DNA from: Ilumatobacteraceae bacterium
GTDB lineage: Bacteria > Actinomycetota > Acidimicrobiia > Acidimicrobiales > Ilumatobacteraceae
Direction of reading: 5' to 3'
Length of the DNA stretch: 59,469 nt
Assembly: GCA_025463305.1 (NCBI GenBank)
Contig: JAOBWK010000043.1
Span: 1-59,469 of the forward strand
Shown: positions 33,975 through 42,949 of the stretch, piece by piece
Position numbering within the stretch: position 1 is the first letter of the stretch
Layout: each line of letters opens with the position of its first letter
Translations under genes and position numbers: made by a program
The notes under the pieces: generated by a model
Databases searched by the model: none
The model's input: only the letters and a program-made list of their open reading frames with translations
What the model was told of the DNA's origin: nothing

Positions 33975-34360
33975 CGGAGCCGTGCCTCCATGATCACCTC
34001 GCCGTGGGCGCGGGCCCACGAGACGAGGAGGCCGACGGCGTCGAGCAACGAACGGCCGAGCGGGGTCAACTCGTAGTCGACGCGCGGCGGGACGACGGGG
34101 TGCACCGTGCGGGTCACCAGACCGTCGCGCTCCAGCTGGCGCAGTGTCAGCGTGAGCATCCGCTGGCTGATCCCGTCAACGCGCCGCTTCAGCTCGGTGA
34201 AGCGCTGGCGTCCCTCGCCGAGCAGCTCGATCAGCAGGAGCGACCACTTGTCCGCGAGCCGGTCGAGGAGGTCGCGGATCTCGCACGCCCGCGTTTCCTC
34301 GACGGTGACTCGAGTGGTTCCCTCGATGTGCCTCGGTGAGATCGAAGTGCCGTCTTCCAT
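33929..34360 (-). CDS. HxlR-family winged-helix regulator
   Basis: 143 aa. The HxlR core (about 25-125) shows EIRDLLDRLADKWSLLLIEL, FTELKRRVDGISQRMLTLTL, RQLERDGLVTRT and PPRVDYELTPLGRSL. Cys26 just before the core is at the position of the redox or electrophile-sensing Cys in several HxlR proteins. Its 3' end overlaps the EamA gene by 46 bp. It is divergent from an LLM oxidoreductase gene, which is a typical HxlR target. Confidence 0.92.
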   Translation of the reverse strand: MEDGTSISPRHIEGTTRVTVEETRACEIRDLLDRLADKWSLLLIELLGEGRQRFTELKRRVDGISQRMLTLTLRQLERDGLVTRTVHPVVPPRVDYELTPLGRSLLDAVGLLVSWARAHGEVIMEARLRYDDRSAAIATTPGC

Positions 34361-34433
34361 GGATGCCCATGGTGCCCGATGATGGGGTCAGGCACAAGAA
34401 GTGACCGACTCGGTGCCGGACGAGGAGATGATC

Positions 34434-35378
34434 ATGGGATCGACGATGGAGGTCGGTGTGTTCCTGCCGACGATGCACAGGGCCGACGCCCCGCAGCTCG
34501 ACGTGGTGGCCGCGGCCCGCCACGCCGAAGCGGTCGGATTGTCGTCGATCTGGGCGGTCGATCAACTGATCGCCGGACGCGGCGTCCCGTTCGTCGAGAG
34601 CATCGTCGCGCTGTCGGCCGCGGCCGGGGCGACGAGCCGGATCCAGCTCGGCCTCGGAACCATGGTCGTGCCGCTGCGCCCGGTCGCCTGGATCGCCAAG
34701 CAGGTCGCCAGCCTCCAGGTCGTGTCCGGCGGGCGCGTGCTGCTGGGCGTCGGCGTGGGCGGCGACCGCCACGACCTGTCCTGGGCAGCGGCGGGCGTGC
34801 CGCGACGCGAGCGCGGCGCCCGAACCGATGCTGCGCTGGCCGTGCTGGCCGATCTCGTCGCCGGACGTCCTGCGGCGCTGCCCGATCAGCCCGGCAACCC
34901 GGTGGTGCAGCTGTCGCCCGGCGTCGAGGTGCCGCCGATGTTCGGTGGCGGCATGGCCGATGTCGCGCTTCGACGCGCAGCGCAGTTCACCGACGGTTGG
35001 CTCGCCCTGCCGCTCGCGCCGCATGACACGCAGCTGTTGGTCGCTCGCCTGCAGGACCTGCGCGCCTCGTTCGGAGGCGAGCCGGCACAGATCATCGGCA
35101 GCGTGATGGCGGCCCTCGACGACGATCCAGCCGTGCCGTCGGGCGAGGAGATCGTCCGGATCGTGTCGGACCCGGACGGTGTGTTCGGCATGCCGGCCGA
35201 CGTCGTGCTCGGCACCGTGCTGCGCGGCGGGATCGAGGTCCTCGCCCAGCGGATCGAGGCATGGGCCGCGATCGGGGCGTCGCGTGTGGTCATCAGCGTC
35301 GTGGCGGGGGACTGGTTCCGTCAGGCCGACCTCGTCGCCGAGGCCGCAGCGCTCGTGGCCGCCCGCTCGGACCGTTGA
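34434..35378 (+). CDS. LLM-class (luciferase-like) oxidoreductase, F420 type
   Basis: About 314 aa TIM barrel. EVGVFLPTMHRADAPQLDVV begins strand 1, with HAEAVGLSSIWAVDQLI, RIQLGLGTMVVPLRP, LQVVSGGRVLLGVGVGGD and a C-terminal helical end. LLM proteins of this type in actinomycetes often use F420; flavin cannot be excluded. The frame opens at GTG 34401. I take ATG 34434 because GAGGAG stands 6 nt before it. It is divergent from HxlR (73-bp spacer), which probably responds to the compound being reduced or oxidised. Confidence 0.87.
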   Translation: MGSTMEVGVFLPTMHRADAPQLDVVAAARHAEAVGLSSIWAVDQLIAGRGVPFVESIVALSAAAGATSRIQLGLGTMVVPLRPVAWIAKQVASLQVVSGGRVLLGVGVGGDRHDLSWAAAGVPRRERGARTDAALAVLADLVAGRPAALPDQPGNPVVQLSPGVEVPPMFGGGMADVALRRAAQFTDGWLALPLAPHDTQLLVARLQDLRASFGGEPAQIIGSVMAALDDDPAVPSGEEIVRIVSDPDGVFGMPADVVLGTVLRGGIEVLAQRIEAWAAIGASRVVISVVAGDWFRQADLVAEAAALVAARSDR

Positions 35379-35385
35379 GCCCGTC

Positions 35386-36719
35386 TCAGCGCAGGTAGCG
35401 GCTCGGCGGGCGCTCGAGCCCGAGGTGTCCGCGCAGCGTGGTCGTCTCGTACTCCGTGCGGAACAGCGAGCGGCGCTGCAGCTCGGGGATGACGTGGTCG
35501 ACGAACTCCGTGAGCCCATCGGGCATGTAGGCCGACATCACGATGAACCCGTCGGCCGCAGCGCGCTCGAAGCGGTGCTGCATGTGGTCGGCGAGCTGCT
35601 CCGGCGTGCCGAACTGGACCCGGTCGAGGAAGATCTGCCGATAGATGTCGTTGAGCGTGACCGACCGGTCGGCGGCGATGCGGGCGACGCGGTCGTACAC
35701 CGACTTCGACTGGTTCGTGCCGGTGACGTCGGCCTCGAAGTCGAGCGGCTCGTCCAGGCTGCGGCCGGTGAGGTCCAGCTCGAGGTAGTGCGACACGAAG
35801 TCGAGGGCCAGCTGATCGGGCGTCAGGGTGAGCAGCTCGTCGGCCTTGTCGCGCGCCTCGCGCTCCGTGGAGCCGATCACCGGCAAGAGCGCGGGGAGCA
35901 CCTTGATCTCGTCGGCGGAGCGGCCGTAGCCGGCGGCTCTGGTCTTGATGTCGGCGTAGAACTCCTGCGACTGCTCGATCGCCCCGCTGAGGGTGAACAC
36001 CGCCTGCGCGGTCGCAGCCGCGAGGTCGCGTCCGGCGGGTGATGCGCCGGCCTGGAACATCACCGGGTGCCCCTGCGGCGGACGAGCGATGTTCAGCGGT
36101 CCACGAACGCTGAAGTGCTTGCCGACGTGATCCAGCACGTGCATCTTCGCCGGATCGGCGAAGCGGCCGCCCCGCTTGTCGTGGAGGAGGGCGCCGTCGT
36201 CCCAGCTGTCCCACAGCCCCTCGACCACGTCGACGAACTCGCGGCCGCGCTCGTAGCGCGTCGCGTGATCGAGGTTGGCGTCGCGGCCGAAGTTGCGGGC
36301 CTCCTCGTCGGAGGCGGAGGTGACGAGGTTCCAGCCGGCCCGCCCGCGCGACAGGAAGTCGAGCGAGGCGATCTCGCGCGCGGCGTGGAACGGCTCGTTG
36401 TACGTCGTCGAGATGGTCGCGGCGAGACCGATCCGTTCGGTGACGACCGAGAGCGCGCCGAGCAGCGTGAACGGCTCGGGCCGCACGTTGCTGGAGTGTG
36501 CCACGCCGGACTCGAACCGGTCCCAGACGTAGAGCTCGTCGGCCAGGAAGATCGTGTCGAACTTCCCGCGCTCGGCGGTCTTCGCGAAGTCGACGTAGTA
36601 GTCGATGTCGAGGAAGGCCTCGGGCCGCGCCGCCTCTCGCCGCCAGGCGGTCACGTGCTCGCCGCCGGGCAACACTGGCCGGCGCCGAGGACGAGCTGTC
36701 GCGCTCGCGCCGCCGTCAT
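35386..36719 (-). pseudogene. NtaA/SnaA/DszA-type FMN monooxygenase, frameshifted near N-terminus
   Basis: About 444 aa if repaired. An intact frame from 36675 down gives the LLM-monooxygenase barrel: AWRREAARPEAFLDIDYY, FDTIFLADELYVWDRF, SRGRAGWNLVTSASDEEARNFG, GHPVMFQAGASPAGRDLAA and FVDHVIPELQRR. That frame lacks the first strand. The missing start, MTAARARQLVLGAGQ, is present from ATG 36719 in another frame, and this ATG overlaps the upstream stop by 4 bp. One extra base near 36673-36677 would join the two parts. Relatives oxidise nitrilotriacetate, dibenzothiophene sulfone or pristinamycin with reduced FMN. Either the gene is damaged or the sequence has an indel. GTG 36675 would give an N-truncated 429-aa product. 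Confidence 0.8.
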
Positions 36720-37161
36720 CGTGCCGACGCGCGGACGAGGCTGATCTCGGCGTCCACGCGGAACTCGTTGTCGCGCAGGCGCGGTGAGTACACGTGGATG
36801 GAGATGGCCTCCTGCTCGTCGAGGTTGATCACCTCGTGGGTGTGGTCGGCGGGCAGGTTCACGGTCTCGCCGGCTCGAGCCATCGAGCCTGGGTGCGCTC
36901 GCCCGATGTGACGAACCGCTCGCGCAGCCGGCCGGACACGATGTGCAGCGCGGCGAGCGAGCCGCCGTGGTCGTGCATCCGCAGCCCGGTCCCCGGCGGC
37001 CACGCGATGATCAGCGCTTCGTAGTGCTCGGCTTCGATCAGGTACGTCCAGCGTCGGCGGCTGCCGTCGGGGACGCGATCGACAGCCGCAGCGGCACCGA
37101 GGCCGGCGGCGATCTCCGCGAGCAGTGGCGCGTCGAGCGTGGTGGGAGCGTCGTCCGACAT
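36716..37161 (-). pseudogene. Cysteine-dioxygenase-like cupin, frameshifted
   Basis: About 148 aa if repaired. The first part (from ATG 37161) carries the thiol-dioxygenase cupin core with LRMHDHGGSLAALHIVSGRL (His63, His65) and ends abnormally after WLEPARP. The second part continues in another frame with GETVNLPADHTHEVINL and EAISIHVYSPRL, which hold the third His and the typical CDO ending. A single added base at about 36870/36871 (CCG-GC to CCG-GGC) restores the protein. Cysteine dioxygenases oxidise a thiol to a sulfinate with Fe(II) and O2. Its stop overlaps the monooxygenase ATG by 4 bp. Broken gene or indel error. Confidence 0.8.
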
Positions 37162-37163
37162 CG

Positions 37164-38255
37164 TCAGCCCACGCTGGCCGGGGATTCACGGACGTCGGCC
37201 ACGTACCGCGATCGGTTGGCCCAGGCGTCGAGCTGGGCGGGGCGGGCGAACACGCGGAGGTAGTCGTCGATGTAGCCCTTGCCCCGCTCGTAGATCGTGC
37301 CCGCCGAGTAGGACGGCTCCTCGCCCGGCTCCAGCAGCTCGGGGATCGGCGCGATGACCGTCTCGAAACCGGGGCTGTAGAAGATGGCCGTCGAGTGACG
37401 CACGGCGGCGCCACCGGACACGACGCGGTGGCGGCCGGGCACCCAGCGGTCATTGGTCCAGACCGGGATCAACCCGCCGAAGAAGACCTGCAGCGCTCCC
37501 TCGATGATCGGCACCGGCTGCCACTCTCCATCGGGTTGCTGCACCTGCAGCCCGGCGTAGTCACCGTCCTGGTAGAGGATCGTGATCGCGTTGCCGTCGG
37601 CGTGCTCGAGGAGCAACAGCTTGTCCTCGTCGGTGGCGTCGTCGGGCCACGTCCACGTCGGGTACTTGTTGAACGTCACCGACGTCGTGTCCGGCCCGAC
37701 CGAGGCGAAGGCGTCGGCGGGAACGTCGAGCGCCTGCGCGAACAGCGCGAGGACGCGCTCGGCGAGGGCCACGATCTCGGCCCGGTAGGTCAGGGCGAGG
37801 TCGCGGTAGTTCGGATCATCGGCCGGCCACACGTTGGTGTGCTCGTACTGGTCGGCCGCGATGACGGGGTCGACGCCGGCGGCGATCGCGTCGTCGACCG
37901 AGTCGAACCGGGCGAACATGAACCGCTCGAGCTCGAGCCGGCCGAGGTCGTCGGGCCACTGCCGCCAGCCGCGGTAGGGATGCCCGGTCGGGCTGGCGAG
38001 CTCGGCCTTCACGTCTCGCGACCGGGCGAGCAGATCGGAGGTGCGCCGATCGTGCTCGGCGATCAGGCTCAACGGCACGCCGTGGTTGACGACCTGGATG
38101 ACGCCGATCTCCTCGCCCGCGGTGCGGATGGCATCGAGGACCTCGCGTGGGGCGCGGCCGTCGCGCACGAGGCCGAGGTCGATGACGGGGATGAGGTTGG
38201 GCATGGATGGCTCCGTTCGTGATGGATCGTGCGGGGTGTGCTGGACGGCGGTCAT
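37164..38255 (-). CDS. Isopenicillin-N-synthase-like 2OG/Fe(II) oxygenase
   Basis: 363 aa from ATG 38255, which overlaps the upstream hydrolase stop by 4 bp; ATG 38204 (MPNLIPVIDLG) with GGAG upstream is the alternative. Non-haem DIOX_N domain first (NLIPVIDLGLVRDGRAPREV, IGVIQVVNHGVP), then the double-stranded helix: HADGNAITILYQD (His and Asp ligands), PGRHRV (distal His) and RHSTAIFYSPG (Arg for 2-oxoglutarate or substrate carboxylate). The fold includes isopenicillin N synthase, ACC oxidase and many 2-oxoglutarate hydroxylases. Substrate unknown; context suggests a thiol- or amide-containing compound. Confidence 0.9.
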   Translation of the reverse strand: MTAVQHTPHDPSRTEPSMPNLIPVIDLGLVRDGRAPREVLDAIRTAGEEIGVIQVVNHGVPLSLIAEHDRRTSDLLARSRDVKAELASPTGHPYRGWRQWPDDLGRLELERFMFARFDSVDDAIAAGVDPVIAADQYEHTNVWPADDPNYRDLALTYRAEIVALAERVLALFAQALDVPADAFASVGPDTTSVTFNKYPTWTWPDDATDEDKLLLLEHADGNAITILYQDGDYAGLQVQQPDGEWQPVPIIEGALQVFFGGLIPVWTNDRWVPGRHRVVSGGAAVRHSTAIFYSPGFETVIAPIPELLEPGEEPSYSAGTIYERGKGYIDDYLRVFARPAQLDAWANRSRYVADVRESPASVG

Positions 38256-39172
38256 GACGCCCCTGGGTCGCTCGGGAATGGCGTCGTGAGCCAGGTGAGG
38301 AACGCCTCGATGGCGGCCGCGACCGCCGTCGGCGAGGTGGCAACGAGATCGCCAGGGCAGGCGTGGATGACCTCGCGCCGGGCGTCGGGCCAGCGCTGCA
38401 GGATCGATCGCACGATCGGATCCGTGATCTCGGCGCCGGTGGTGACGACGCCGATCGGCGTGGTGACATCGCGGAACTGGCTGACGTCGAGCCAGCCCGC
38501 GAGCTCCGCCGGGACCTCGCCGAGCTGGTACCGCCACTCGAGCCCACCGCCGCTTGCGGCCACCGTCGTCTCCCGAGCGAGGTGGCGGTTCAGCGCGCTG
38601 CTGCGCCGCGGTGCGATCGCGGCGAGCGCAGCCGTCGCCTCGACGACGTTGGCGAACGGTGCACCCGGGATGACGGGCCCGACGCCGCTCGACGTCGGGC
38701 TGCCGTCGATCACGAGGACGGCGCGGATGGACTGCGGCCGCTTCGCCGCGGCCTGCAGCGCCACGGCGGCACCGAACCCACTGGCGACCACGAGTGCTGC
38801 CGTCGGCGCAATCGAACGGATCGCGTCGATCAGGGCCGGCGCCTGCCGCGCCGGCGAGGCGATGGCCGATGCGGATGACGAGCGGCCGTGACCCGGGAGG
38901 TCCAGCGCAACCACCGTCCGCTGCAGCCGGACCGAGACGGCGTCCCATCCGTTGGAGCTGTCGCCGAGATCGTGGACGAGGACGACGTCGGGCTTGCCGG
39001 TGCCCCACACCAGCCCGCTGAAGTGGCCGGCGTTCGGTGACTGCACCCAACGCCGCAGCGGAGCCGGTCGCGGCCCGGCGCCGATCGCGCTGGCGAAGCG
39101 GTCCCACTCCTCGGCGGTGGTCGCCTGCCCGTCTCGGGGATCTGCGTTCGTCGCCTGCTCCGTGGCCGTCAT
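38252..39172 (-). CDS. Alpha/beta-hydrolase-fold protein lacking the nucleophile
   Basis: 306 aa. The fold is clear (VVLVHDLGDSSNGWDAVS, VVALDLPGHGRSS, AVLVIDGSP), but the nucleophile elbow reads VVASGFGAAVAL, which aligns with VVGHSFGAAVAL, so Gly132 takes the place of the catalytic Ser. The C-terminal GxGH region is also changed (HACPGDLV). It may be a non-hydrolytic member, for instance a dioxygenase-like or lyase-like protein, or inactive. AAGGAG precedes ATG 39172. It is the first gene of the leftward operon, 177 bp from the divergent transporter operon. Confidence 0.85.
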   Translation of the reverse strand: MTATEQATNADPRDGQATTAEEWDRFASAIGAGPRPAPLRRWVQSPNAGHFSGLVWGTGKPDVVLVHDLGDSSNGWDAVSVRLQRTVVALDLPGHGRSSSASAIASPARQAPALIDAIRSIAPTAALVVASGFGAAVALQAAAKRPQSIRAVLVIDGSPTSSGVGPVIPGAPFANVVEATAALAAIAPRRSSALNRHLARETTVAASGGGLEWRYQLGEVPAELAGWLDVSQFRDVTTPIGVVTTGAEITDPIVRSILQRWPDARREVIHACPGDLVATSPTAVAAAIEAFLTWLTTPFPSDPGAS

Positions 39173-39224
39173 GAACCGCTCCTTCCGTCACTCGATCTCG
39201 GGCTCGTTGCCGTGTCGGGCATGA

Positions 39225-39281
39225 TAGTCCGTAATCTCGATCAAAATAGTCGACAATCACGGGATATGGAAGTAGCTTCCA
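39225..39281. promoter_or_regulatory. Divergent regulatory region: two direct repeats and a dyad
   Basis: An AT-richer island in the 177-bp spacer. Two 16-bp direct repeats of the pattern ATAGTCnnnAATCnCG lie at 39225-39240 and 39246-39261, exactly 21 bp (two helical turns) apart. A 15-bp perfect dyad, TGGAAGTAGCTTCCA, lies at 39267-39281. These look like binding sites for one or two regulators that control the catabolic operon and the transporter together. No regulator gene is adjacent. Confidence 0.5.
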
Positions 39282-39349
39282 CAATCGTTCGCAGATGATG
39301 CGGACGACGATCAGCGCGATCGGTTCGCGCCAGCACGAAGGGTCTCCAC

Positions 39350-41122
39350 ATGTCAGACAACGAACTCCAGCGCCGATGGGCTGGCGAGCTCGAAGCACTC
39401 GCCCGCACCGGATCGATCAGCCGCCGGGAGGTGCTGCGCAAGGCATCGGTCTTCGGGTTGTCCGTGCCCCTCGTGAGCGCGCTGTTGGCGGCGTGCGGAT
39501 CGGATGACAAGACGAGCTCGTCGTCGTCCACATCCGCGACGTCCACGACGACCGGTGCATCGACCTCGTCGTCGACCGCAGCAACGACCGGCGCGACGAC
39601 TGGGGCATCGACGGCATCGTCCGCCGCCGCTTCGACGGCGGCCACCACCGCGGGTTCGGCCGCGCCCGCCGGTGTGCGCGGTGGGACCCTGTCGGTCGGG
39701 GCGCTCGCGCCGAGCACGGAGGTCGATCCGGTCGTGGGCTACGACGCGGCTTCGATCGCCGTCTTCCAGCTCGTCAACGAGTACCTGATCTGGCTCAACC
39801 CGGACTTCACCCTCCGCCCGCAGCTGGCCGAGAAGTGGACCCCCGAGCAGGACGGCAAGCAGTGGGTCGTCAGCATCCGCCAGGGCGTGAAGTTCTCCGA
39901 CGGCACGGCGCTCGACGCCGACACGGTGAAGGCGACGTTCGATCGACTGCTCGATCCGGCCTCGAAGTCGTCCGCAGCGCTGTCAGCGTTCGACGGCGTG
40001 CTCGAGGTCGGCGGCGTGTCGGTCAAGGATGCGAACACGGTCGTGTTCGACCTTGCCCGGCCGTACGCCGACTTCCCGTACCTGATCTCGGCGAACACGT
40101 ACAACTCGGTCATCCTGCCGAAGGACTACGCAGGCTCGTACACGACCAAGGCGGTCGGCACCGGGCCGTTCACGCTGACGTCCTTCTCGGCCACCGACGG
40201 CGCCAAGTTCGCCCGCAACGAGTCGTACTGGGACGCCGGCAAGCCGCTCCTCGACGGCGTCGAGATCAAGTTCTACAAAGACGCGCAGTCGCAGGTGCTC
40301 GGCCTGCAGAGCGGCGAGGTCGACACCCAGGTGACGAGCCTGCTCAACCTGCTGACCCCGATCGAGAACGACAAGGACTTCACGATCGACAAGATCGGCG
40401 GCACCGGTGTCACGGTGTTCACACTCCGGGTCGACACCCCTCCGTTCGACAAGAAGGAGATCCGTCAGGCGATCGCGTACGCCCTCGACCGCGACGCGAT
40501 CAACGAGACGCTGTCGGACGGCTCGGCCGTGCTGGGCAACGACCACCTCTTCGCCCCGGCCTACCCGGCCTCGCCGACGGACATCACCCAGCGAGCGATC
40601 GATCTCGACAAGGTCAAGCAGCTGCTCGGTGGGCAGGAGATCAGCTTCAAGCTGACGTTCGAGCCGCCGACGCAGGACTACGCGGTGATCATCCAGGAGC
40701 AGCTCAAGCAGGCGGGCATCACGGTCGACCTCGATCAGCGTTCGTCCGACGACTTCTACGCCGGCGACCAGACGAAGGACACGCCCTGGTTGTTCACGCC
40801 GGCCAACCTCGTCGGCTGGGCCGGCCGCGCGGTGCCGACGCAGTTCATCATCCCGATGGTCAAGAGTGGCGGTACCTGGAACGGCTCGAAGTACGCCAAC
40901 CCTGCGCTCGACGCGGCAGCCGATGCCTACGACGCCTCGACCGATCTCACCGAGAAGAAGAAGCAGGCCGAGATCATCGCCAAGGCGCTCAACGAGGACA
41001 CGCCGATCATCATCACCACCTGGGCCACCGCGGTGCGGCCGTACAACAGCAAGAAGTGGACGGGCATCACGGCGCATCCGTCGTCGTTCGTCGACTTCTC
41101 CACCGTGTCGAAGGTGTCGTGA
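39350..41122 (+). CDS. Peptide-type ABC transporter substrate-binding lipoprotein
   Basis: 590 aa SBP_bac_5 family. The N-terminus has a twin-arginine motif and lipobox (SRREVLRKASVFGLSVPLVS, then LLAAC with Cys near 47), so it is probably Tat-exported and lipidated. A Ser/Thr/Ala linker of about 60 residues follows, then the DppA/OppA fold (about 110-590): LRPQLAEKWTPEQDGKQWV, IRQGVKFSDGTALDADTVKA, KAVGTGPFTL and IRQAIAYALDRDAI. Members bind peptides, nickel, glutathione or sugars. GAAGGG precedes ATG 39350. It heads a four-gene importer operon. Confidence 0.95.
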   Translation: MSDNELQRRWAGELEALARTGSISRREVLRKASVFGLSVPLVSALLAACGSDDKTSSSSSTSATSTTTGASTSSSTAATTGATTGASTASSAAASTAATTAGSAAPAGVRGGTLSVGALAPSTEVDPVVGYDAASIAVFQLVNEYLIWLNPDFTLRPQLAEKWTPEQDGKQWVVSIRQGVKFSDGTALDADTVKATFDRLLDPASKSSAALSAFDGVLEVGGVSVKDANTVVFDLARPYADFPYLISANTYNSVILPKDYAGSYTTKAVGTGPFTLTSFSATDGAKFARNESYWDAGKPLLDGVEIKFYKDAQSQVLGLQSGEVDTQVTSLLNLLTPIENDKDFTIDKIGGTGVTVFTLRVDTPPFDKKEIRQAIAYALDRDAINETLSDGSAVLGNDHLFAPAYPASPTDITQRAIDLDKVKQLLGGQEISFKLTFEPPTQDYAVIIQEQLKQAGITVDLDQRSSDDFYAGDQTKDTPWLFTPANLVGWAGRAVPTQFIIPMVKSGGTWNGSKYANPALDAAADAYDASTDLTEKKKQAEIIAKALNEDTPIIITTWATAVRPYNSKKWTGITAHPSSFVDFSTVSKVS

Positions 41123-41141
41123 GCCCTTCGGCCACGATGCG

Positions 41142-42077
41142 ATGACACGCCTGTTGTTGCGGCGTGCGGGTGGTCTCGTCCTCACGCTGTTCCTGACATC
41201 GGCGGTGGTGTTCGGGTTGACGAACGTCATCCCGGGCGACGTCGCCCGCCGCATCCTGGGTCGCGAGGCGACCCAGGATGCGGTGCGCGCCAAGCGTGCC
41301 GAGCTCGGGCTGAACCGGTCGTTGTTCGACCAGTACCGCCACTGGCTCGGTGGGTTCCTGCGCGGCAACTGGGGCACGTCGTACACCAAGGGCGGACCGG
41401 TCAAGGACCTCGTCCTCGATCACCTCGGCAAGTCGCTCGTGCTCGGCGCCATCGCGTTCGCTGTGCTCGTGCCGCTGTCGTTGGGCCTCGGCCTCCTCGC
41501 CGGTCTGCGCCACGGCACGCGCATCGACCGGATCATCACCGTTGTCGGCCTGTGCGGCACAGCGACGCCGGAGTTCGTCAGCGGCGTGTTGCTGCTGATC
41601 CTGTTCAGCGTGCGGCTCGAGTGGCTGCCGTCGTCCGCGCGCAGCGAGTACGGCCTGCGCGGGCTCGTCCTGCCCGTCACCTGCCTCGTCATCGTCTGCG
41701 TCGGCTACGTGACCCGCATGGTGCGCGCCAGCGTCGTCGCAACGCTCGAGCGCCCGTACATCCGCACTGCTCGCCTCAAGGGCATCTCCACCTCTGCGCT
41801 CGTGCGCCGTCACGTCCTGCGCAACTCGCTCGTGGTGCCCGTCACCGCGCTCGGCGTGCAGTTGCGGTACCTCGTCGGCGGGCTGATCACCGTCGAGCTG
41901 CTGTTCAACTACGGCGGCATCGGATCGCTGTTGCTCGATGCCGCGCAGAGCAAGGACGTGCCCACGCTGCAGGCGGCGACGATGGTGAGCGGCGCGTTCA
42001 TCATGCTGACCTTCCTCGCCGCCGATGTGATCTACGGGCTGCTGGATCCCAGCGTGCGCCTGACGGGTGCCGCATGA
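41142..42077 (+). CDS. Dpp/Opp-type ABC permease (DppB-like)
   Basis: 311 aa, six membrane segments. LLRRAGGLVLTLFLTSAVVF opening, GDVARRILG and LGLNRSLFDQYRHWLGGFLR in the first loop, and the EAA-type cytoplasmic loop PYIRTARLKGISTSALVRRH that docks the ATPase. It follows the binding protein by 19 bp and overlaps the next permease by 4 bp. It imports the ligand captured by the lipoprotein. Confidence 0.95.
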   Translation: MTRLLLRRAGGLVLTLFLTSAVVFGLTNVIPGDVARRILGREATQDAVRAKRAELGLNRSLFDQYRHWLGGFLRGNWGTSYTKGGPVKDLVLDHLGKSLVLGAIAFAVLVPLSLGLGLLAGLRHGTRIDRIITVVGLCGTATPEFVSGVLLLILFSVRLEWLPSSARSEYGLRGLVLPVTCLVIVCVGYVTRMVRASVVATLERPYIRTARLKGISTSALVRRHVLRNSLVVPVTALGVQLRYLVGGLITVELLFNYGGIGSLLLDAAQSKDVPTLQAATMVSGAFIMLTFLAADVIYGLLDPSVRLTGAA

Positions 42078-42949
42078 GCGTGCTGGCGTCAGACGCCCTC
42101 GCCGACCTCGACGTCACCTCGGCCGACCGCACGGCGGCCGGTGTGCCACGGAAGCGCCGCCGCCCGACGCTGGTGATCAGCGGGACCGTCCTCGCCATCT
42201 GGGTCGTGGCCGCTGCCGCATCGGGGCACATCGAGCCGTTCTCGCCGAGTGCCCAGTCGCCGCGCCGGAAGTTCGTCGGACCCGGATGGCACCACCTGTT
42301 CGGCACCGACGGGTTCGGCCGCGATGTCTTCTCGCGCGTGCTCGCCGGCGCGCAGCCCGTGCTCACGATCGCCCCGCTCTGCGTGCTGCTCGCGGTCATC
42401 GCCGGCACCGCCATCGGCCTCGTCACCGGCTACTTCGGCGGGTTGACGGACGGGATCGCGATGCGCGTCCTCGACTCGGTCGCGGTGCTGCCACCGCTGT
42501 TCCCCGCGGTGCTCGCGGTGGCGCTGCTCGGCCGTTCCACCACCGTGCTGGTGGTGGTCCTCGCGTTCACGTTCACGCCGATCGTCGCCCGCACGGTGCG
42601 CTCGGCGACGCTCGTCGAGCGCGAGAAGCAGTTCGTCGAAGCGGCGCGATTGCGCGGTGAGGGCGTGCTGTACATCCTCGGTCGCGAGATCCTGCCGAAC
42701 ATCACCAGCTCGATCGTCGTCGAGGGAACGGTGCGGCTGGCCGACGCCGTCTTCTCCATCGCGACGCTCGCGTTCGTCGGCCTCGGTGCCGAGCCCGGGT
42801 CGCCGGACTGGGGTGCACAGGTGGCCGACAACCGGATCAACCTCCAGTTCGCGTGGTGGACGGTGGTGTTCCCGGCGGTGGCCGTGGCATCGCTCGTCAT
42901 CGCCGTGTCGCTGCTCGCCGACGTCATCCGCGAACGGCGGACGGCATGA
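42074..42949 (+). CDS. Dpp/Opp-type ABC permease (DppC-like)
   Basis: 291 aa, six membrane segments. GWHHLFGTDGFGRDVFSRVL is the characteristic DppC block, and QFVEAARLRGEGVLYILGRE is the EAA loop. ATG overlaps the DppB-like stop by 4 bp and its own stop overlaps the ATPase ATG by 4 bp, so the three genes are translationally coupled. Confidence 0.95.
   Translation: MSVLASDALADLDVTSADRTAAGVPRKRRRPTLVISGTVLAIWVVAAAASGHIEPFSPSAQSPRRKFVGPGWHHLFGTDGFGRDVFSRVLAGAQPVLTIAPLCVLLAVIAGTAIGLVTGYFGGLTDGIAMRVLDSVAVLPPLFPAVLAVALLGRSTTVLVVVLAFTFTPIVARTVRSATLVEREKQFVEAARLRGEGVLYILGREILPNITSSIVVEGTVRLADAVFSIATLAFVGLGAEPGSPDWGAQVADNRINLQFAWWTVVFPAVAVASLVIAVSLLADVIRERRTA

Noticed and set aside
37164..39398. Single 744-aa frame covering both the oxygenase and the hydrolase region
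   Set aside because: Only the part below 38255 is the oxygenase; the rest is an out-of-frame reading of the hydrolase gene.
39520..39680. Ser/Thr/Ala-coding repetitive stretch in the binding lipoprotein gene
   Set aside because: Ordinary low-complexity linker of actinobacterial lipoproteins, not a DNA repeat element.
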